Source of the DNA: Odobenus rosmarus divergens
Taxonomy: Eukaryota > Chordata > Mammalia > Carnivora > Odobenidae
Direction of reading: 5' to 3'
DNA: 64,000 bases
Assembly: GCF_000321225.1 (NCBI RefSeq)
Contig: NW_004451419.1
Span: 299,791 to 363,790 of the forward strand
The notes below the pieces were generated by a model. It made no database searches. It was given only the letters and a program-made list of their open reading frames with translations, and was not told the origin of the DNA. Each line of letters begins with the position of its first letter. Positions within the stretch are counted from its first letter, which is position 1. Below are positions 34,531 to 46,840 of the stretch, in pieces. The position numbers were made by a program, and so were the translations under genes.

Positions 34531-35219
34531 CTTCTCTAATTTTAGTAACATGCTCTCCCTTATAGTCTCTCTGAGGGACTCTGCAAACTTGCCAGTTGCC
34601 TTCTATGGAGATTTACAGCATTAAGAGCATCTGAGCAAGAGATGGAGGTGCGGAGAACCTGCACAACCCGGCCCCCCTGGTGGTGCTCCCAGGGCCTGCC
34701 CCTTCGGTGGGCCTGGGAGCAGGGCACAGAGTAGCCACCCGGACAGAGAGAGGGGAAGAAGCTGGGCTTCGGGGGTTCAGTTTGTTTTGCCTACTGTTTC
34801 TCACGTCTCGGTGATGCCCGGGCGTAATTCTGGGGTTTGGCGAGCATGCACCCTTTCGTACCTGGGGGTTCGGAGCCTGCAAACCGTGGGGAGGTAACTG
34901 GATGGGGCCTCTGTGTTAGCAACTGAAGACCAAGGATGGAGAGGTTCTGAAAACTGCTGCCAGTGGACTGTGCCAGAGAGCCTTCAAACAACTCCACACA
35001 GCTCAGCTGGGAGCCCCATCTCACACATCTGGCCCCAGGGCAAACCAGCGCAGGACAGAGGAAGGGGGTCGAAGACAGGAGTTCCCAGAACAGCCAGGAT
35101 CGAGGTCCCAGCCACTCCAGTTCTCGCCCCCTTTCTGACTCTGCTGCAAGCTCCAAACAATCAAGGTCTGTAGACGGATGTTCCCCAAACCAGACCCTGC
35201 CCTGTGAGGCGCTTCTTAC

Positions 35220-35348
35220 GAGATAGAGGTGGTCGAAGATAAGGGAGGGCTTGTCCATCTGTCCCAAGATAAGGAGCATCTCGTTGTCTATGAATTCCTT
35301 GAATTCTTTCAGGTTACAGTTCATCTGCGTCTCTAATTCATTACGGAT
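35220..35348 (-). CDS. SSH1: SSH1 exon 10 (DEK-C-like segment and start of phosphatase domain)
   Basis: This 129-nt exon encodes exactly 43 codons in phase 0 at both ends: IRNELETQMNCNLKEFKEFI, then DNEMLLILGQMDKPSLI and FDHLYL. The first half is the rest of the DEK-C-like domain, and DKPSLIFDHLYLG begins the phosphatase core. The acceptor is CCACAG and the donor is CTC|GTAAGA. Confidence 0.97.
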
Positions 35349-35764
35349 CTGTGGAGCGGAGAAGAGCAGGAAAAGTGATTCGTTACAAAACAAAACAAGA
35401 GCCATCCACCTCCAAAGAAGTCAAGTCACAACTTAAACTGTGGTTGTTTTCAAAAAAGGTGTCTTGTTGTTTTGGTGTTTTTTTGTTTTTTTTGCCCCAA
35501 AGTAAGTGTACAACACACCGAGACGCACAAGCACATACGTAGGTGGTGAGGCAGGCTACACAGCCTCACAGGCAGTCTGACTGGGCAAAGTTTATTATTT
35601 TATACCAAGAAGCTGATTCGCAGGGGATCTCTTCTACTGAGTTTAAAGCACTTCTATTTTTATAATTAAATATCAAATATATCACAGTGAACACATAAAA
35701 GCAGTTTCATCTTGCATTGGAAGGCATCACAACAGGATAGTTTTTTGTTGTTGTTGCTGTTGTT

Positions 35765-35880
35765 TTTTTGGTGGGCAGCAAAGTTTATTGAGCGATAGTA
35801 CAAAGCTCCCAAAGAGGGAGGGAACCCAAGAGAGTTGGCTGCCCCACAATATGACTTTTTATGTGTATTAATTAATACAA
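35765..35880 (-). mobile_element. Possible endogenous retrovirus LTR fragment
   Basis: Read on the minus strand there is CCTCCCTCTTTGGGAGCTTT, then GTACTATCGCTCAATAAACTTTGCTGCCC, the layout of an ERV1-type LTR around its polyadenylation signal. Only this end is recognisable. No gag, pol or env sequence is seen. It lies in SSH1 intron 9 in the same orientation as the gene. Confidence 0.45.
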
Positions 35881-36184
35881 AGGGTGATATATGGCTTTTT
35901 CAAATGGCCCTTTCAAGCCCTTATATCTACCTAGTTTAAGCGATAATTATAATTCATTGCATTCTTTTGAACAAAAAGCAACTGAAACAAGAAAAAAGTG
36001 ATCCAGAAAAAAATTCGAAGGCACACAGAAGGCAGTCCAGGGTTAGTAACTTGCTAGTAAGTGATAATCCTGAAATAAGAAATAAGAGTTTGCTGTATCT
36101 CAATAAAACACAAGGCAGAGAAGAGGGCGCTAACAGGCAAATGTATCTCAGGACAACGCGTGAGTCTCGTGGAATTAACACCAA

Positions 36185-36300
36185 AGGTCTTACAGGTTCA
36201 GAGAGATCAGGAAATTTGCTCAAGGCCCCATAGCTGGTATGCAGCACGGCTGGATCCAAACTAGAGCGGAACTCTAAGGCCTGCACTCTCTCTGCTAAGT
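36185..36300 (-). repeat. MIR SINE remnant in SSH1 intron 9
   Basis: GGTTCAGAGAGATCAGGAAATTTGC, CCCCATAGCTGGTATGCAGC and CACTCTCTCTGCTAAG resemble an inverted MIR end. Confidence 0.6.
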
Positions 36301-36440
36301 CCTGTGGGAAAAAGCCTCCGAGAGTCTGGGAGCTGACCCGTAAGAAGGCCAAGCGGCAGACCTGCCTCCGCTGTCCTTTGAGCAACAGGACAGATGGACA
36401 GCTTGTGACCTCTGGCTTGCTAAGGGAAGAGCTCTCTTAC

Positions 36441-36534
36441 TTCTTTCGAGGTCACGTTTTCTAGATCCTGGCTCATCATGATGCTCCGGAGCTTGGCTTT
36501 GATGAGGCGCTCAGTTCTTTCCCCTTCAGTTGGC
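36441..36534 (-). CDS. SSH1: SSH1 exon 9 (start of DEK-C-like segment)
   Basis: This 94-nt exon reads PTEGERTERLIKAKLRSIMM then SQDLENVTSKE. It links the SSH-N domain to the DEK-C-like domain that precedes the phosphatase core in Slingshot proteins. The acceptor is TCTAG, where G completes AA|G for Lys, and the donor is GAA|GTAAGA in phase 0. Confidence 0.97.
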
Positions 36535-37698
36535 CTAGAAAGAAGGGACAGTCAGTAAGATGGAGAACGACAGGGAGCCTGAGGTCAGCGTTTACAGAAA
36601 CGCCAGATACTCTTGAGCTAAACAGAACATGGCCTGCACTCAGACAGCTACCTTCTTGGTGTGCATATTTTTGGGAGGAGGGGAAAGGGACAGAGAAGTC
36701 CGGCTCTGTGTCTAGAACTCCTGTGGGAGTCCACAGAGTGGTGAGCGGATGGAGAGCACAAACAATGGCTGGAAAGCATAGTCCTCGTTCAGGTCTGCAG
36801 AGAATCGGGCTCTCGGGACGAGATGCTGGAAGCACCCGTGGAACATCCGCCCACCAACCAGACCCTTCTGTCTGCACTTGAACATGTCTGGGTGGGAGGA
36901 CATCACTGGGTCCGGCTCGCCTCATCTCCTTCTTACATGGAGAATCTATGTGCTTCCCTGTAACTTCTACCCATCGGCCCTGCTTCTACACAGACCAGGA
37001 TAATTCTTCCACAGAAGGCCCTTTTCTATACTCAAAGGCAACTGTCATTCTCCCCAACCTGCTCATCACTTGGGGCCTCAAAGAATGTGGCTTCCGGTCC
37101 TCTCCTCATTCAGGCTGACCTCTGTGTCCATGGCCCTCATAATGCAGTCCCAGAGGGACACACGACTCTGGGGGAGGAGGGTCCTAACCAAGACAGAAGG
37201 GGGGAGCCCTTTCCTTCTTCTGGACCCAGACTTTCACTGAGTGCAGCCTCAGGCCACGTGAGCTCTGCTGGTGGCCATGTGACACAGGCCCCGGATTCAC
37301 TGTTGTGGCCTCTAAGGCAGGCTGCCCCCAGCCAGTGCCGGTACAGTGGTGTTTTGGGATCCTGGGACGATAGATATATAATACTCCTCAGAACAGAGGG
37401 AAAGGCCAGACCATAGAACATGGCCCAAGAGCCGGTGAAGCATGTAGGCTGATGGGAGTTATGGAGCTGTTCCCCAGAAACGCATTCACACCCAAATCCG
37501 TCTCTAATTTTAGAAGTGGGGTGGTGGTCCCAGAACCTTCCCTAGGCCAAAGACTACCCATGGGCAGCAGGTGAGGAACCCCTGCTTGGAATGCTGGTCC
37601 TGGGAGAGGGGGCTCCCAACCCCAGGACTACCAGGGTGGCGTGACCCTGTGCAGACTCAGGGTCGGACCCGGCGTGGGTGAGGCAGTGCCGCACTTAC
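36535..37698 (-). other. SSH1: SSH1 intron 8
   Basis: Bounded by AA|GTAAGT and TCTAG|G. No repeat or gene is recognised inside. Confidence 0.9.
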
Positions 37699-37893
37699 TT
37701 GTCCACAAACAGGGCTGGGGAGTCGGGCCGTGCAGACTCCAGGTCCTGCATGGCGTTCCACTCGTTGATGCAGCTCTGGTCCGAGCTGATGCAGCTCTCG
37801 TAGTAGGTGGCCCAGATGAGCGCCACGCCACCAGGGAAGTAGTTGTGTCTTCGTGCCACTTCGCAGGCCTTGTGAAGGACCTGCAGGGCAGAC
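37699..37893 (-). CDS. SSH1: SSH1 exon 8
   Basis: This 195-nt exon starts SALQVLHKACEVARRHNYFP and runs through GGVALIWATYYESCISS to DSPALFVD. It completes the conserved SSH-N domain. The acceptor is CCCCAG|G, where G completes the Trp codon TG|G, and the donor is AA|GTAAGT, splitting a Lys codon. Sequence is nearly identical to remembered mammalian SSH1. Confidence 0.97.
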
Positions 37894-39529
37894 CTGGGGT
37901 GAGGAGGGGGGACAGGGTCAGGCCTGGGGAGGCACAAGGAGTGCTGGGCTCTTCCCTCCACACGGGGGGTGGAGAACGGGGCGGGGCAGGGTGACCCCTC
38001 AAGGACTCACTACGAGCGTCCCCATATACAAAAGGTTACGTGCGGGATGCGAGGCAGCCCAAAACCTTCCAGCTGCCGGGTAATGGAACCCTAGAGTAGA
38101 TGAGCCATCCTTCACTGTGCCCAACAAGGAAACAGTGCAAACTTCGTAAGTCTCCCACCCAGGCTGGCTCACGGCTCATCTCCCACTCTGCCAGTTAATG
38201 CCCAAGAACTGATTTACTTCGGAGGCGGGGGGCGGGAGGGACACCGCCACAAAGCCTGGCAGGGGGAAGGAAAGCCTTTCACATGCAGCAGACGCATTTT
38301 ACTGCATTCTGAATAACTTGCTTTTTAACCTTTACCCATCATTGTTACAACAGCTTCGATGCTTAGCTCTCTTAGGGAAAGGAGTGCTAGAAACTCACAT
38401 TACTACAGAGACGTAATGAAGAAGAGGTTCGGGAAGGAAGAGTGGGGCAGAAGGAACACTGTGGAGAATGTGTATGGTAATGCTCAGCTTAGTCATCTTT
38501 TTTTTTTTAACAAAAATCTAGGCTGAAACTTTCTCAGTGAAGGGGGTGAACCAGGCATCGATGAAGGGTGGGAGTGGGGAAGCCCCGGAGGGAGCGAGAG
38601 TCCTCGGGGAAGGGCTCACCCCCGCTAGGTGCTGCACGTACCCCACTCAGGCATGTCTGTCCTATCTCTAGGCTGCTTCAGGGAATAGGCTTGAACTGCA
38701 TATTTACTAAACTTAGTTTTGCTCCTGAAATTTTGGAAAAACATGTGGGCCTATTTTTTACTTGCCTGTAGAGAAAGAGGTAAGAAATGACCCAGAGATG
38801 CAAGAAACATCTGGGACATCAAGGGAATTATGATTTCGTGATTTTCCCCAGAAGGAGCCTGAATTGAGGGCAGTGTAGAGTATTGGACGAGGTAAAAATG
38901 AAGCACCATGTTGACTGGTGCCCCATAGGAGAATTCGGCCTAACTCTCGCTGTCCCAGGAAACAAAGTAATGACTGGGAAACACTGGGCAGACCCCTTCT
39001 TGTCAGATACCACCAGCTTTCTCCTGAGCCTTTTCCAGACCGCTGGAAAGAGAGATGATTGTGTTGAGTTCGCTGCAGGGGTGGTTTGTGCGACCCTCCA
39101 AGGATGAGGGAGGCCCGCAGGTGCACGTGCCGGGTTTGAAGAAGCACCAGCCTGACCTGTTTCACCCAGTGCAGCCTTCGCCCGCGGCTCCCTCATCCCC
39201 AAAGTAGAGTGTGTGGGAGGCCCTCCCCCCAATGCGGGCCCTGCACCCCGCATCCTGTAGCGGGACACCCTGTGAGAACATGCTCCCTGCGCTCCCTGGT
39301 CCAACACGTGACTCTGCGCGGGTTATGGCCACCTCCCCTCCATTGACTTTAAACCCCATGAGGACAGAAAGTATGTCTGTCGTATGCCTTCCCAGATGCC
39401 CAGTGCCTGGCAGGGTGCCATTCCCTTCAGGGCACAAACCGAGCGTGCGCCAGGTATAAAGAATATGCAAATTTGCACTGGAATGGCATTTGGACAGCAG
39501 GAACTGTAGATAATGTAAGAATAACGTAC
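37894..39529 (-). other. SSH1: SSH1 intron 7, part between exon 8 and the L1 fragment
   Basis: No coding or repeat signal beyond short homopolymers (T/A run near 38500). The antisense L1 fragment fills most of the remaining intron. Confidence 0.85.
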
Positions 39530-40397
39530 CTTCGATAACAAAAAAACCACCCAATGAAAAACTGGCTGAAGGACCTGAATAGACTTTTCTCCAAAAAAGA
39601 TGTACAAATGGCCAATAAGCACATAAAGAGATATGCTCGGTATTCATCAAGTGGGAAAATACAAATCAACACTGTAGCGAGATACCACTTCACACCCATT
39701 AAGAGGGCGATGATGAAAACTCAATAACTAACTTGCAGGAGCTGGTGAGGACGTGGAGAAACCAGAACCCTCGGGCACAGCTGGTGGGAGCGTGCAATGG
39801 GACCAAGAGTCCAGTTTGCGGAAAACAGTTTTGGTTCCCCAGAGAGTGAAACACAGAGTTAACCGCATGCTCTAGAAATTCCACTTCTAGGTACATCCTC
39901 AAAAGAACTGAAAGCAGGGACTCCAACAGACACTTTGCCCACCCGTGTTCACAGCAACTCCAAGCACAACAGCCAGAAGGTGGAAATAACCCAAATGTCC
40001 ATTGATGGATGATAGGACTACACAAAAAATAGTCTATGACCACATCCTGGAGTAACATTCAGCCTTAGAAAGGATTCTGACAGGTGCGACAAGATGGACA
40101 AACCTTGAAAACATCGAGATATGCAACAGAAGCCAGATGCAAAAGGAGAAATCGGGGAGGATTCCCCCCTATTGGAGGGACCTGGAGTAGGCAAACTCCT
40201 AGAGACAGAACGTAGGACAGAAGTTAACCAGGGCCTGGGCGGGGGAGAGGTACTTAGTGTTTAATGGGACGACGACGAGAAAGTTCGAGAAATGGATAGT
40301 GATGTCTACACATCATGGATGTACACTGAATTGCAAACTTAAAAAATGGTAAACGTGGTACACTTCACGTTACGTGCACTTTGCCACACACACAAAA
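39530..40397 (+). mobile_element. L1 fragment: end of ORF2 and 3' UTR (old L1M-type)
   Basis: Typical L1 ORF2 phrases are present: ACCTGAATAGACTTTTCTCC, ATGGCCAATAAGCACAT, GAGATACCACTTCACACCCA, then GAAATTCCACTTCTAGG and AATGTCCATTGATGGATGA. The 3' part (GTACACTGAATTGCAAACTT, GGTAAACGTGGTACACTTCA) fits the 3' UTR of the L1MA/L1MB groups. Stops and indels break the frame. It is in SSH1 intron 7, antisense, ending about 107 bp from exon 7. Confidence 0.9.
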
Positions 40398-40503
40398 ATA
40401 AATGTACCTAAACGAGCTTTAAAGTCGAAGGGGGTTTTCCTATTCGTGCTGGCAGCTAAAAAAAATATTCCTAAGGTGATAAAAGTCCCTAAAAAGCACT
40501 TAC

Positions 40504-40569
40504 CACATGGCCTGGACGGATACGGGCTTAAAGACATGCATCCGTCCCGCAGTGCTGACGCTGAATCCC
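40504..40569 (-). CDS. SSH1: SSH1 exon 7
   Basis: This 66-nt exon reads GFSVSTAGRMHVFKPVSVQA then M and the first two bases of a Trp codon. The acceptor is CCTCAG and the donor is TG|GTAAGT. The first base completes the Gly codon from exon 6. It lies in the SSH-N domain. The only change I note against remembered human sequence is MHIF to MHVF. Confidence 0.96.
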
Positions 40570-41550
40570 CTGAGGATGAAAAACAAAAAAAGAAAGGAAG
40601 CTCTGTGAGAAGTTAGACCCTGTGGCCACACCAGATGACAAGGGTGGCTCACGCTTTCTGAGCAGGGAATACAAGGCGGCTGCATCGAACAAGGGCAAGA
40701 ACAGGAAAAAAGTGGGGGGGGGGGAGTGTTCTCAAATCTGTAAGACTTGCTTTTAACCCGGCTACGCAAGGTCTATCAAAAACACAAACCCTGGCAAAGG
40801 CAACACCATCCGACACACCATCTTGTTCATGTTCCTGCCACTGTCCCAGCCCCCTGCTACTTCCTGCCCCACACACTGTTTTTGTAATTGCATGGGAAAT
40901 ATATTCACGGATGGCATAATCTGACAAAGGAAAAAAATATAACTATAATCCTGCCTCTTCAAAAAAAAAAATCACATTTTAATTTTTCTTCCCCGATTCT
41001 ATGAGGCAATTTAACTTTTACCGTTGGAATCCTGGTGGAGGGGCAACTTGTATTCAGCTCCTTCCCCCCGCTCCTGGCAGAACCCGAGTATTTCCCCTGG
41101 AAGCAAATGTAGGTGGAACCCGGATGGCCCCTCGTCTCTTGTCTACCTTGCTCAGGACACACGGAAGGCTTCCTCCTCTGCAGCCCCCGGAGACGCACCT
41201 GACACGCTGCTGTGCCCACTAGCCGCTTGCCTCCCCCCGCACCCCCACGGCTGTGTGCTCCGGCCATGTCCTTTCCAACCGTGAACCTACAGTGACCAGC
41301 TCCGCGTGGGGGGGCACGTACCGAGTATTCATTTAACACATCAAGGGAAAGGAATGAATGTCAGCTCCCTGATGCGCTGGAACTTCACACAGCAGCACAT
41401 CCCCTGTAAACACTCTTCCGTTGATACTTCGAGACCCAAACTCCCTTATATAATGTCCCAAATATCCCCGGTCCTTGTGTGAGCACGTCACACAGGTGAC
41501 TGCTCCTAATGATTATCAAGGATGCCCAAAGTGGAAGAATCTCTTAGTAG

Positions 41551-41733
41551 TTTTTTTTTTTTAAAGATTTTATTTACTTATTTGAGAGAGAGCATGAGAG
41601 GGAGAAGGGTCAGAGGGTGAAGTAGGCTCCCTGCTGATCAGGGAGCCCGACACGGGGCTCGGTCCCAGGCCTCTGGGGATCAGGACCTGAGCCGAAGGCA
41701 GACGCTTCACTGACTGAGCCACCCAGGTGCCCC
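41551..41733 (-). mobile_element. CAN SINE next to the SSH1 exon 6 donor
   Basis: Poly-T, AAAGATTTTATTTACTTATTTG and the ending GAGCCACCCAGGTGCCCC mark the element, which is in the same orientation as SSH1. TGGAAGAATCT flanks it on both sides. Confidence 0.95.
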
Positions 41734-41763
41734 TGGAAGAATCTTTTAAAGAGATCTCCTTAC

Positions 41764-41832
41764 CCGTCTCCATCAAGGTGGATTTTCGTGTCGCTCCACA
41801 GCCGGAGAACCATCCCGATGGTGCAGCTTTTA
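41764..41832 (-). CDS. SSH1: SSH1 exon 6
   Basis: This 69-nt exon reads KSCTIGMVLRLWSDTKIHLD followed by GD, part of the SSH-N domain. The acceptor is GAGCAG, where the first base T completes AG|T for Ser. The donor is GG|GTAAGG. A CAN SINE begins only about 30 nt past the donor, which is unusually close for a full-length insertion in a constitutive exon. Confidence 0.96.
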
Positions 41833-44800
41833 CTGCTCAGGAGAAAAGAGAAGATGCCCAGAGTCAGGGTCCGCCCGCTCGTGCACCCTCTTCCCTGCCT
41901 TTGCCCAGCCTGTCCAGCTCTCAGAAAGGCACCACCACCCGACCTGGGCCTGGCTGCTGGGTGTGTATCAGGGAGAAGCTTTCAGGCTGTCTGCGTAGGG
42001 ACCACTTGCCACTGAATTCTAGAAGACGTGAGCCTGGGAGGGTCTCATCAGAGGGGTCTCCAGTGACCTCTACTTGGAGACAGTCCCAGGGGACTGTGAC
42101 CCCACCAAAGTGCGGATAGAGCTCCGGAAACGCCAGGTCTCGGCCTTGGCTCTCAGGGGGCAGGGAGCGAGTGGCTGACCACACGCCCATGCTGCAGCAG
42201 GGGTGAAGCCGCTGATGGCTGGCGCACTCCTGGCACGAGGCCACACGCACTCCAGGGGCCACAGGCGAGCCGTGGCAGCCAACCGGGCCTCTTGTCCCCG
42301 GGGATGGGGAGAGTGCCAACACCATGGCTGCAGTTCATTTCTGGGCCTCTGTTTCTGTACCTTTTGCACAGCTGCAGTTTCAAAACGAGCTTAATTGGCT
42401 TTTGGTTTGTTCACCCTAACAGTGAAATGATACCTAGTGACTTTGGAGATAGGTGCCGCTGAGAAACATGGAGGGACAGAAAGGACTTTATCGGAGGGTT
42501 ACTCGGATTGTTAGGAAAATTCTTCAGGCATTTAAAAGAAAAGAGTCTGCTCATGAGAGACCACGGTAATGGCCAAGGTCCCCTCCAGGGATCTGGAACC
42601 TACACGTCTACTCCTTAGCAACAGCCCAGGGGATAATGTGACGCCTATGACAGGGAGCTCTGAGCTCACAGACGCCCCTCTTCCCCTGGAGTGCTGGTGA
42701 CCAAGTGGGACTCTTCCACCCTCTGCTTCCGTCTGTGGGGAAGGAAGCTGCAAGCCCTTCAGGTCAAATCAAACGAAGCCTTTTGTGTTAGGCAAATTAC
42801 CTGACCCCCCACCCCTGCATTCCTACCCACTCTCGATAGGCTAATTCTACTTCCTTTGTAGAGCTGCAAAATGAAACGTATGCGGTATGCTGAGACCCAT
42901 AGAGCTCCGGAGCTGCTTGCTGTGTCAGTGCTTGGGAGGCCGAGCAGGGGGCCCCCCCGTAGCCCAAACCGACATGCTGAGAGCCCAGGGCAGAGGGCAC
43001 CTGGGAACACGTGGCCAGGCCTGGAAGACTCACCCCCTTTCAGCACTGAGGACCCATGCCAGGGACTGGTATGAGGAGAGAAGACAGAGCTACAAGGAGC
43101 ACTGGACTGGACTGGGGGTGGGGGGCCAAAGGCCCAGGCCCAGGCCTAGCGCAGGAGGGGGCCTTCCAGGGCAGGCCGAGATGAAACTGTCCATATGAAA
43201 CAAGGGCAGCATCTAAACTGGCTTCCCCTACCTGCAGAGATGGGGAAGAGCCTGGAGAGAGCACTGCGTGCATGGGGCTAAGTCCACGAAGGACTCCCAC
43301 TCAGGGTCTGAACCTGCAGTCAAGAGCACAGGCGGGGACCACAGCACGACTGAAAAAACTCTGCAAGTTCCCTAATGTCCCCTTATCTGTTGTTCTGTGA
43401 GTTTCCAGTAGTCCTGTAGTGACGGACAGTAAAATGTCTATAGGGAAGGAGGGCCTGCGTGCTGGCGTACAGGGGGAGCAGGGGCACCCGGTCAGGGAAA
43501 TGGGGTCTTCTGGGAGGAATGACCTCAAGGGATGACGTGGGTGGGGCAGCTGGGGGAGAAGAAAAGCTTCAGAGGAAACTGAAACAGCAGGAGCAGAGGG
43601 GCCAGTGGGGCCAGCGTCGGGACCCGAGGGCCAAGCGGGAGCCAGGCCTGGCACGGGGGGCGCCGTGGAAGCCCTTCGCAGACTGCACGGTGCCAGCAAG
43701 CGCAGGGCAGCTGTGTGTGCTCATGGCACTCACGGTGCTCTCGCCTCCCAAATGCAAGATGGAACCTGGGGTGGCCGCTCCTGTCTTCTGGGGCGACGCA
43801 TGTGCAGATGGGTGGCTCTGAAAGAGAACCCATGAGCCCGCGGGGCCCGTCTCTGCCCCTGCATCGTCCCTTCCGACACGGCCCCTGCCTATCCTGCTGC
43901 CGGAACTCCCACAGGGTACGTACCCGCTGTGGGCAGCACTCACCGCTCCCTCCTTTTTTTTTTTGGAATAAGGAAGCAAAATCTCATGTCAGGAATTGAG
44001 AAAAACAAACATCTCATGCTTTCAGCAGGCCAAAAGCTTCTGTAAGGACCAGGGCTTTACTGCCTGGGGCTCCCCAGTGTGGGGCCGCAGAAAAGCACCC
44101 AGGGCCCAGGCCCCAGGCCCCCACCTCCACATGCCTGGGCCTGTAGGGCTGCCACTCAGGCCCGACAACAGAAAGGCTGCTTAGGTCCCATTCGCCTCTG
44201 ACCACCTGCTCACCCTTGGCAGCCCCTTGCCCCACCTCCCCAACCACAAGACGCAGCACCGGCCTCGGGGTTGGCACCTGCACGCGGGCCTGTCTACTCC
44301 AACCGTGAAGGACGACGTGGAGGGCATGCATACGCGTCTAATGCTACGGTCACGACCTCCAGACTGAGGTCGGAGAGCAGAGGCCAGGCACACAGAAAGT
44401 GCAAACAGTACAGATGGTCGTGTAGGAATGAATTCACGAACAACGGGGTGCAGAGGAGAGTGCAGCGTATCGATGTGCAGGGTCTACACTGCGGGGCCCA
44501 GCTTCTGATGCCCACCACAAAGGCGTGGCTTCTGATGCCCAGCTCTGCTAGTAGGATGGCCTTGAGGTACCCACCCCGACCTCTCAAGCTGCATTTTTCA
44601 TCTGTTACACACAAATCAGGGCTACCTGCTCCACGGGGCGGTTTAAGGGTTCAAAGAGATGCTGAGGACATGCCGTGGCAACCGCCCTGGGCTCTTCCCA
44701 CGGAAGCAACAGAGATGGCTAGCAGGAGGGGCAGACCTCCACAGAAGGCACATCCCACGGGGAAGCAGGTTCCCGCTCTGGGCTGGAGGGTGTTACAAGA

Positions 44801-46270
44801 ATGGACCACATGTGGCAAGGAACGCCCCTGCCCCGGAAGGAACTCCGAAAGGCTGGCTGATCATCAAAGAGCAAATGTAACTGCATCGCTGTTTTGCACT
44901 GAGTACCTCTGTGCTGCACAAAACACCGAGCTCCGTCTATGTCCCAGAGCGCCGGCCTGGGGGTGCCCTGACACGAGGTGCTGGGCCCTCTTGCCTTCCG
45001 GGGCGCTCTTCACAGCTTGCGTCCTAAGACCTGCCAGGCTCCACAGTCTTCCAGATCCAGACTTCCCAACTAGCCCAAGGCCACAGATGCCGGCTCACAC
45101 ATCTCTATCTACGTGTGCCGCACAAAACTTTCCTAGGATGCTACCCTGTGTCAGGAAGAAGGTCATCAAAGAAACGTCCTCCCTCTTTCTTCATGGGCTT
45201 GTTAGCCGGGAACAAAGTCTTGGTCCCTCCTAACAGCAGTTCTCTCGTGAGAACAAGACGAGACCACATAGCCGCCACACCATTCACTGCGTCTGTGGCT
45301 TTTTCTGTCCTGCCGTCGATTCTGCCCAAGATGCCTTCGAATGCAGCCCCCACTGCCCCGTCCCTACTGCCCACTTGCCCTTTAAGACTTGGTGAGCCAT
45401 CACACGCTGCAGAAGGCCTCTGGCTTGCCCCCTCTGAGCCCACCCCTGTCCTGTGCTTCCACACCCCCCCGAGCACCCCTCCATCACCGAGCCCGTTGCC
45501 CTGCCATCTGGTCATGGCTCCTTCCTCGCTAAGCTTACAGGCTGTCAGAGGTGGACCACAGCTTTGGCTGCTTCTTTGTGTACCTGGCCCATTGCCTCAT
45601 ACACAGGAGAACGCACACACTTGCCTTGGCGGATGAGTAGATTAAAGATACGAATACAGGGAGCCTATCTTAATCCAGGTTTCACAAAGCCAGGGTCTGC
45701 AATGATCTCACGCACATGCACGTATCCTAGATGTATGAAGAGCCATTCGCCCTTATTTCACACACATAATAGGGTCTGTGATACAATTAACTTGCCCTCC
45801 AGTTATCGGAAAATTCCAAACCTCCTTTAAGCCTCTGACCAAGGACCTGTCAACAAATACTTGGGAATCCACTTGGGATGGTAATATAGGGGAAGCACTT
45901 GATATGATACCTATCAGTCACATACTTCTACACGGGCCCGTCCCCGCTTCACGTGGCTCCCTCCTGCGTGTCCTTGGGTGTTCACCACAGCCATCACCTC
46001 TTTCAGGAAGCCCTCCTGGCTCAGGTGCTCTCTTCCATGGCACCCCCAATAGCAACCCAGCGGTAAACCTCTAAGCTCAGTGTAACTTTTCTATCCTCTC
46101 AGTAGGAGCTGAGAGCAGAGACTGAATCTAGCGCAGCGCCAGGCATGCACGAGCTGCAGTGGTGCGTTCTACTGTTCTGCATGCCTGGCCACCCGTGCCG
46201 CTGACCACCGCACATCCCATCATCAACTCCCACGGACACGGGACCGCGGCAACCCAGCCACCAGACTCAC
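41833..46270 (-). other. SSH1: SSH1 intron 5
   Basis: About 4.4 kb between AG|GTGAGT and GAGCAG|T. It is fairly GC-rich with many chance open frames (for example 44271-45233 on the plus strand), but none matches a known protein and no CAN SINE is present. I see no gene in it. Confidence 0.85.
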
Positions 46271-46392
46271 CTTTCCTTACTGGAAAAGTCGACTCCCAGC
46301 AAGATACTCTCCTCCGTGTCCTGGCGCTCGCTGCTGTCCACCACCACCATGTACCGGACCCGCTCCGCCCAGGCGCTCTCCAAGCGCACGGC
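46271..46392 (-). CDS. SSH1: SSH1 exon 5
   Basis: This 122-nt exon reads AVRLESAWAERVRYMVVV, continues through ERQDTEESILLG and ends VDFSSKE. It starts in phase 0 after a TAG acceptor and ends with AG of a split Ser codon before GTGAGT. It lies within the SSH-N domain. Compared with the human sequence I remember, YSSGRQ is DSSERQ and ENILL is ESILL. The intron separating it from exon 4 is short, 448 bp. Confidence 0.96.
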
Positions 46393-46840
46393 CTAGACGG
46401 GCGAAGACGCTCTCACTGGCCTGCCTTTCAGGGTGGTGGCCCCTTCCGTGACCAAATCAACACCAAGGGCTTTTGTTTTCTACCCTTCCCCCCCATGAGC
46501 AATTAAGATAAGATTCTTAAGAGCAGGAGCCGCGTCTGCTTATATCCATGCACGACGGACAGTGCTTGGCTCTGGGGAGATTCCCCTAAAGTTGGTCAAA
46601 TGGGTGAACAGGTACAATCCAGAGAATGAAGATCTCCACCCTCAGATTCGACATGGACACCTAACACGTCCTTTCTCTGGACCTCGTGGGTGGTGAAGAG
46701 CAAACTTTTGTGGCTTTTGTGAACAATTTGGGAGAATCTGCTGGAACACAGGAACTCCCCACCTCCCACTGCTCGTGAATAATTCCCTACCAAATCGCAC
46801 AATTAAAAATTAAAACTTGCCGCTCTTTGTCTCTTCTTAC

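Noticed and set aside
44271..45233. 320-codon open frame antisense in SSH1 intron 5
   Set aside because: No recognisable motif, repeat-like composition, and several competing frames in the same interval. Length alone is not enough in GC-rich intronic sequence.
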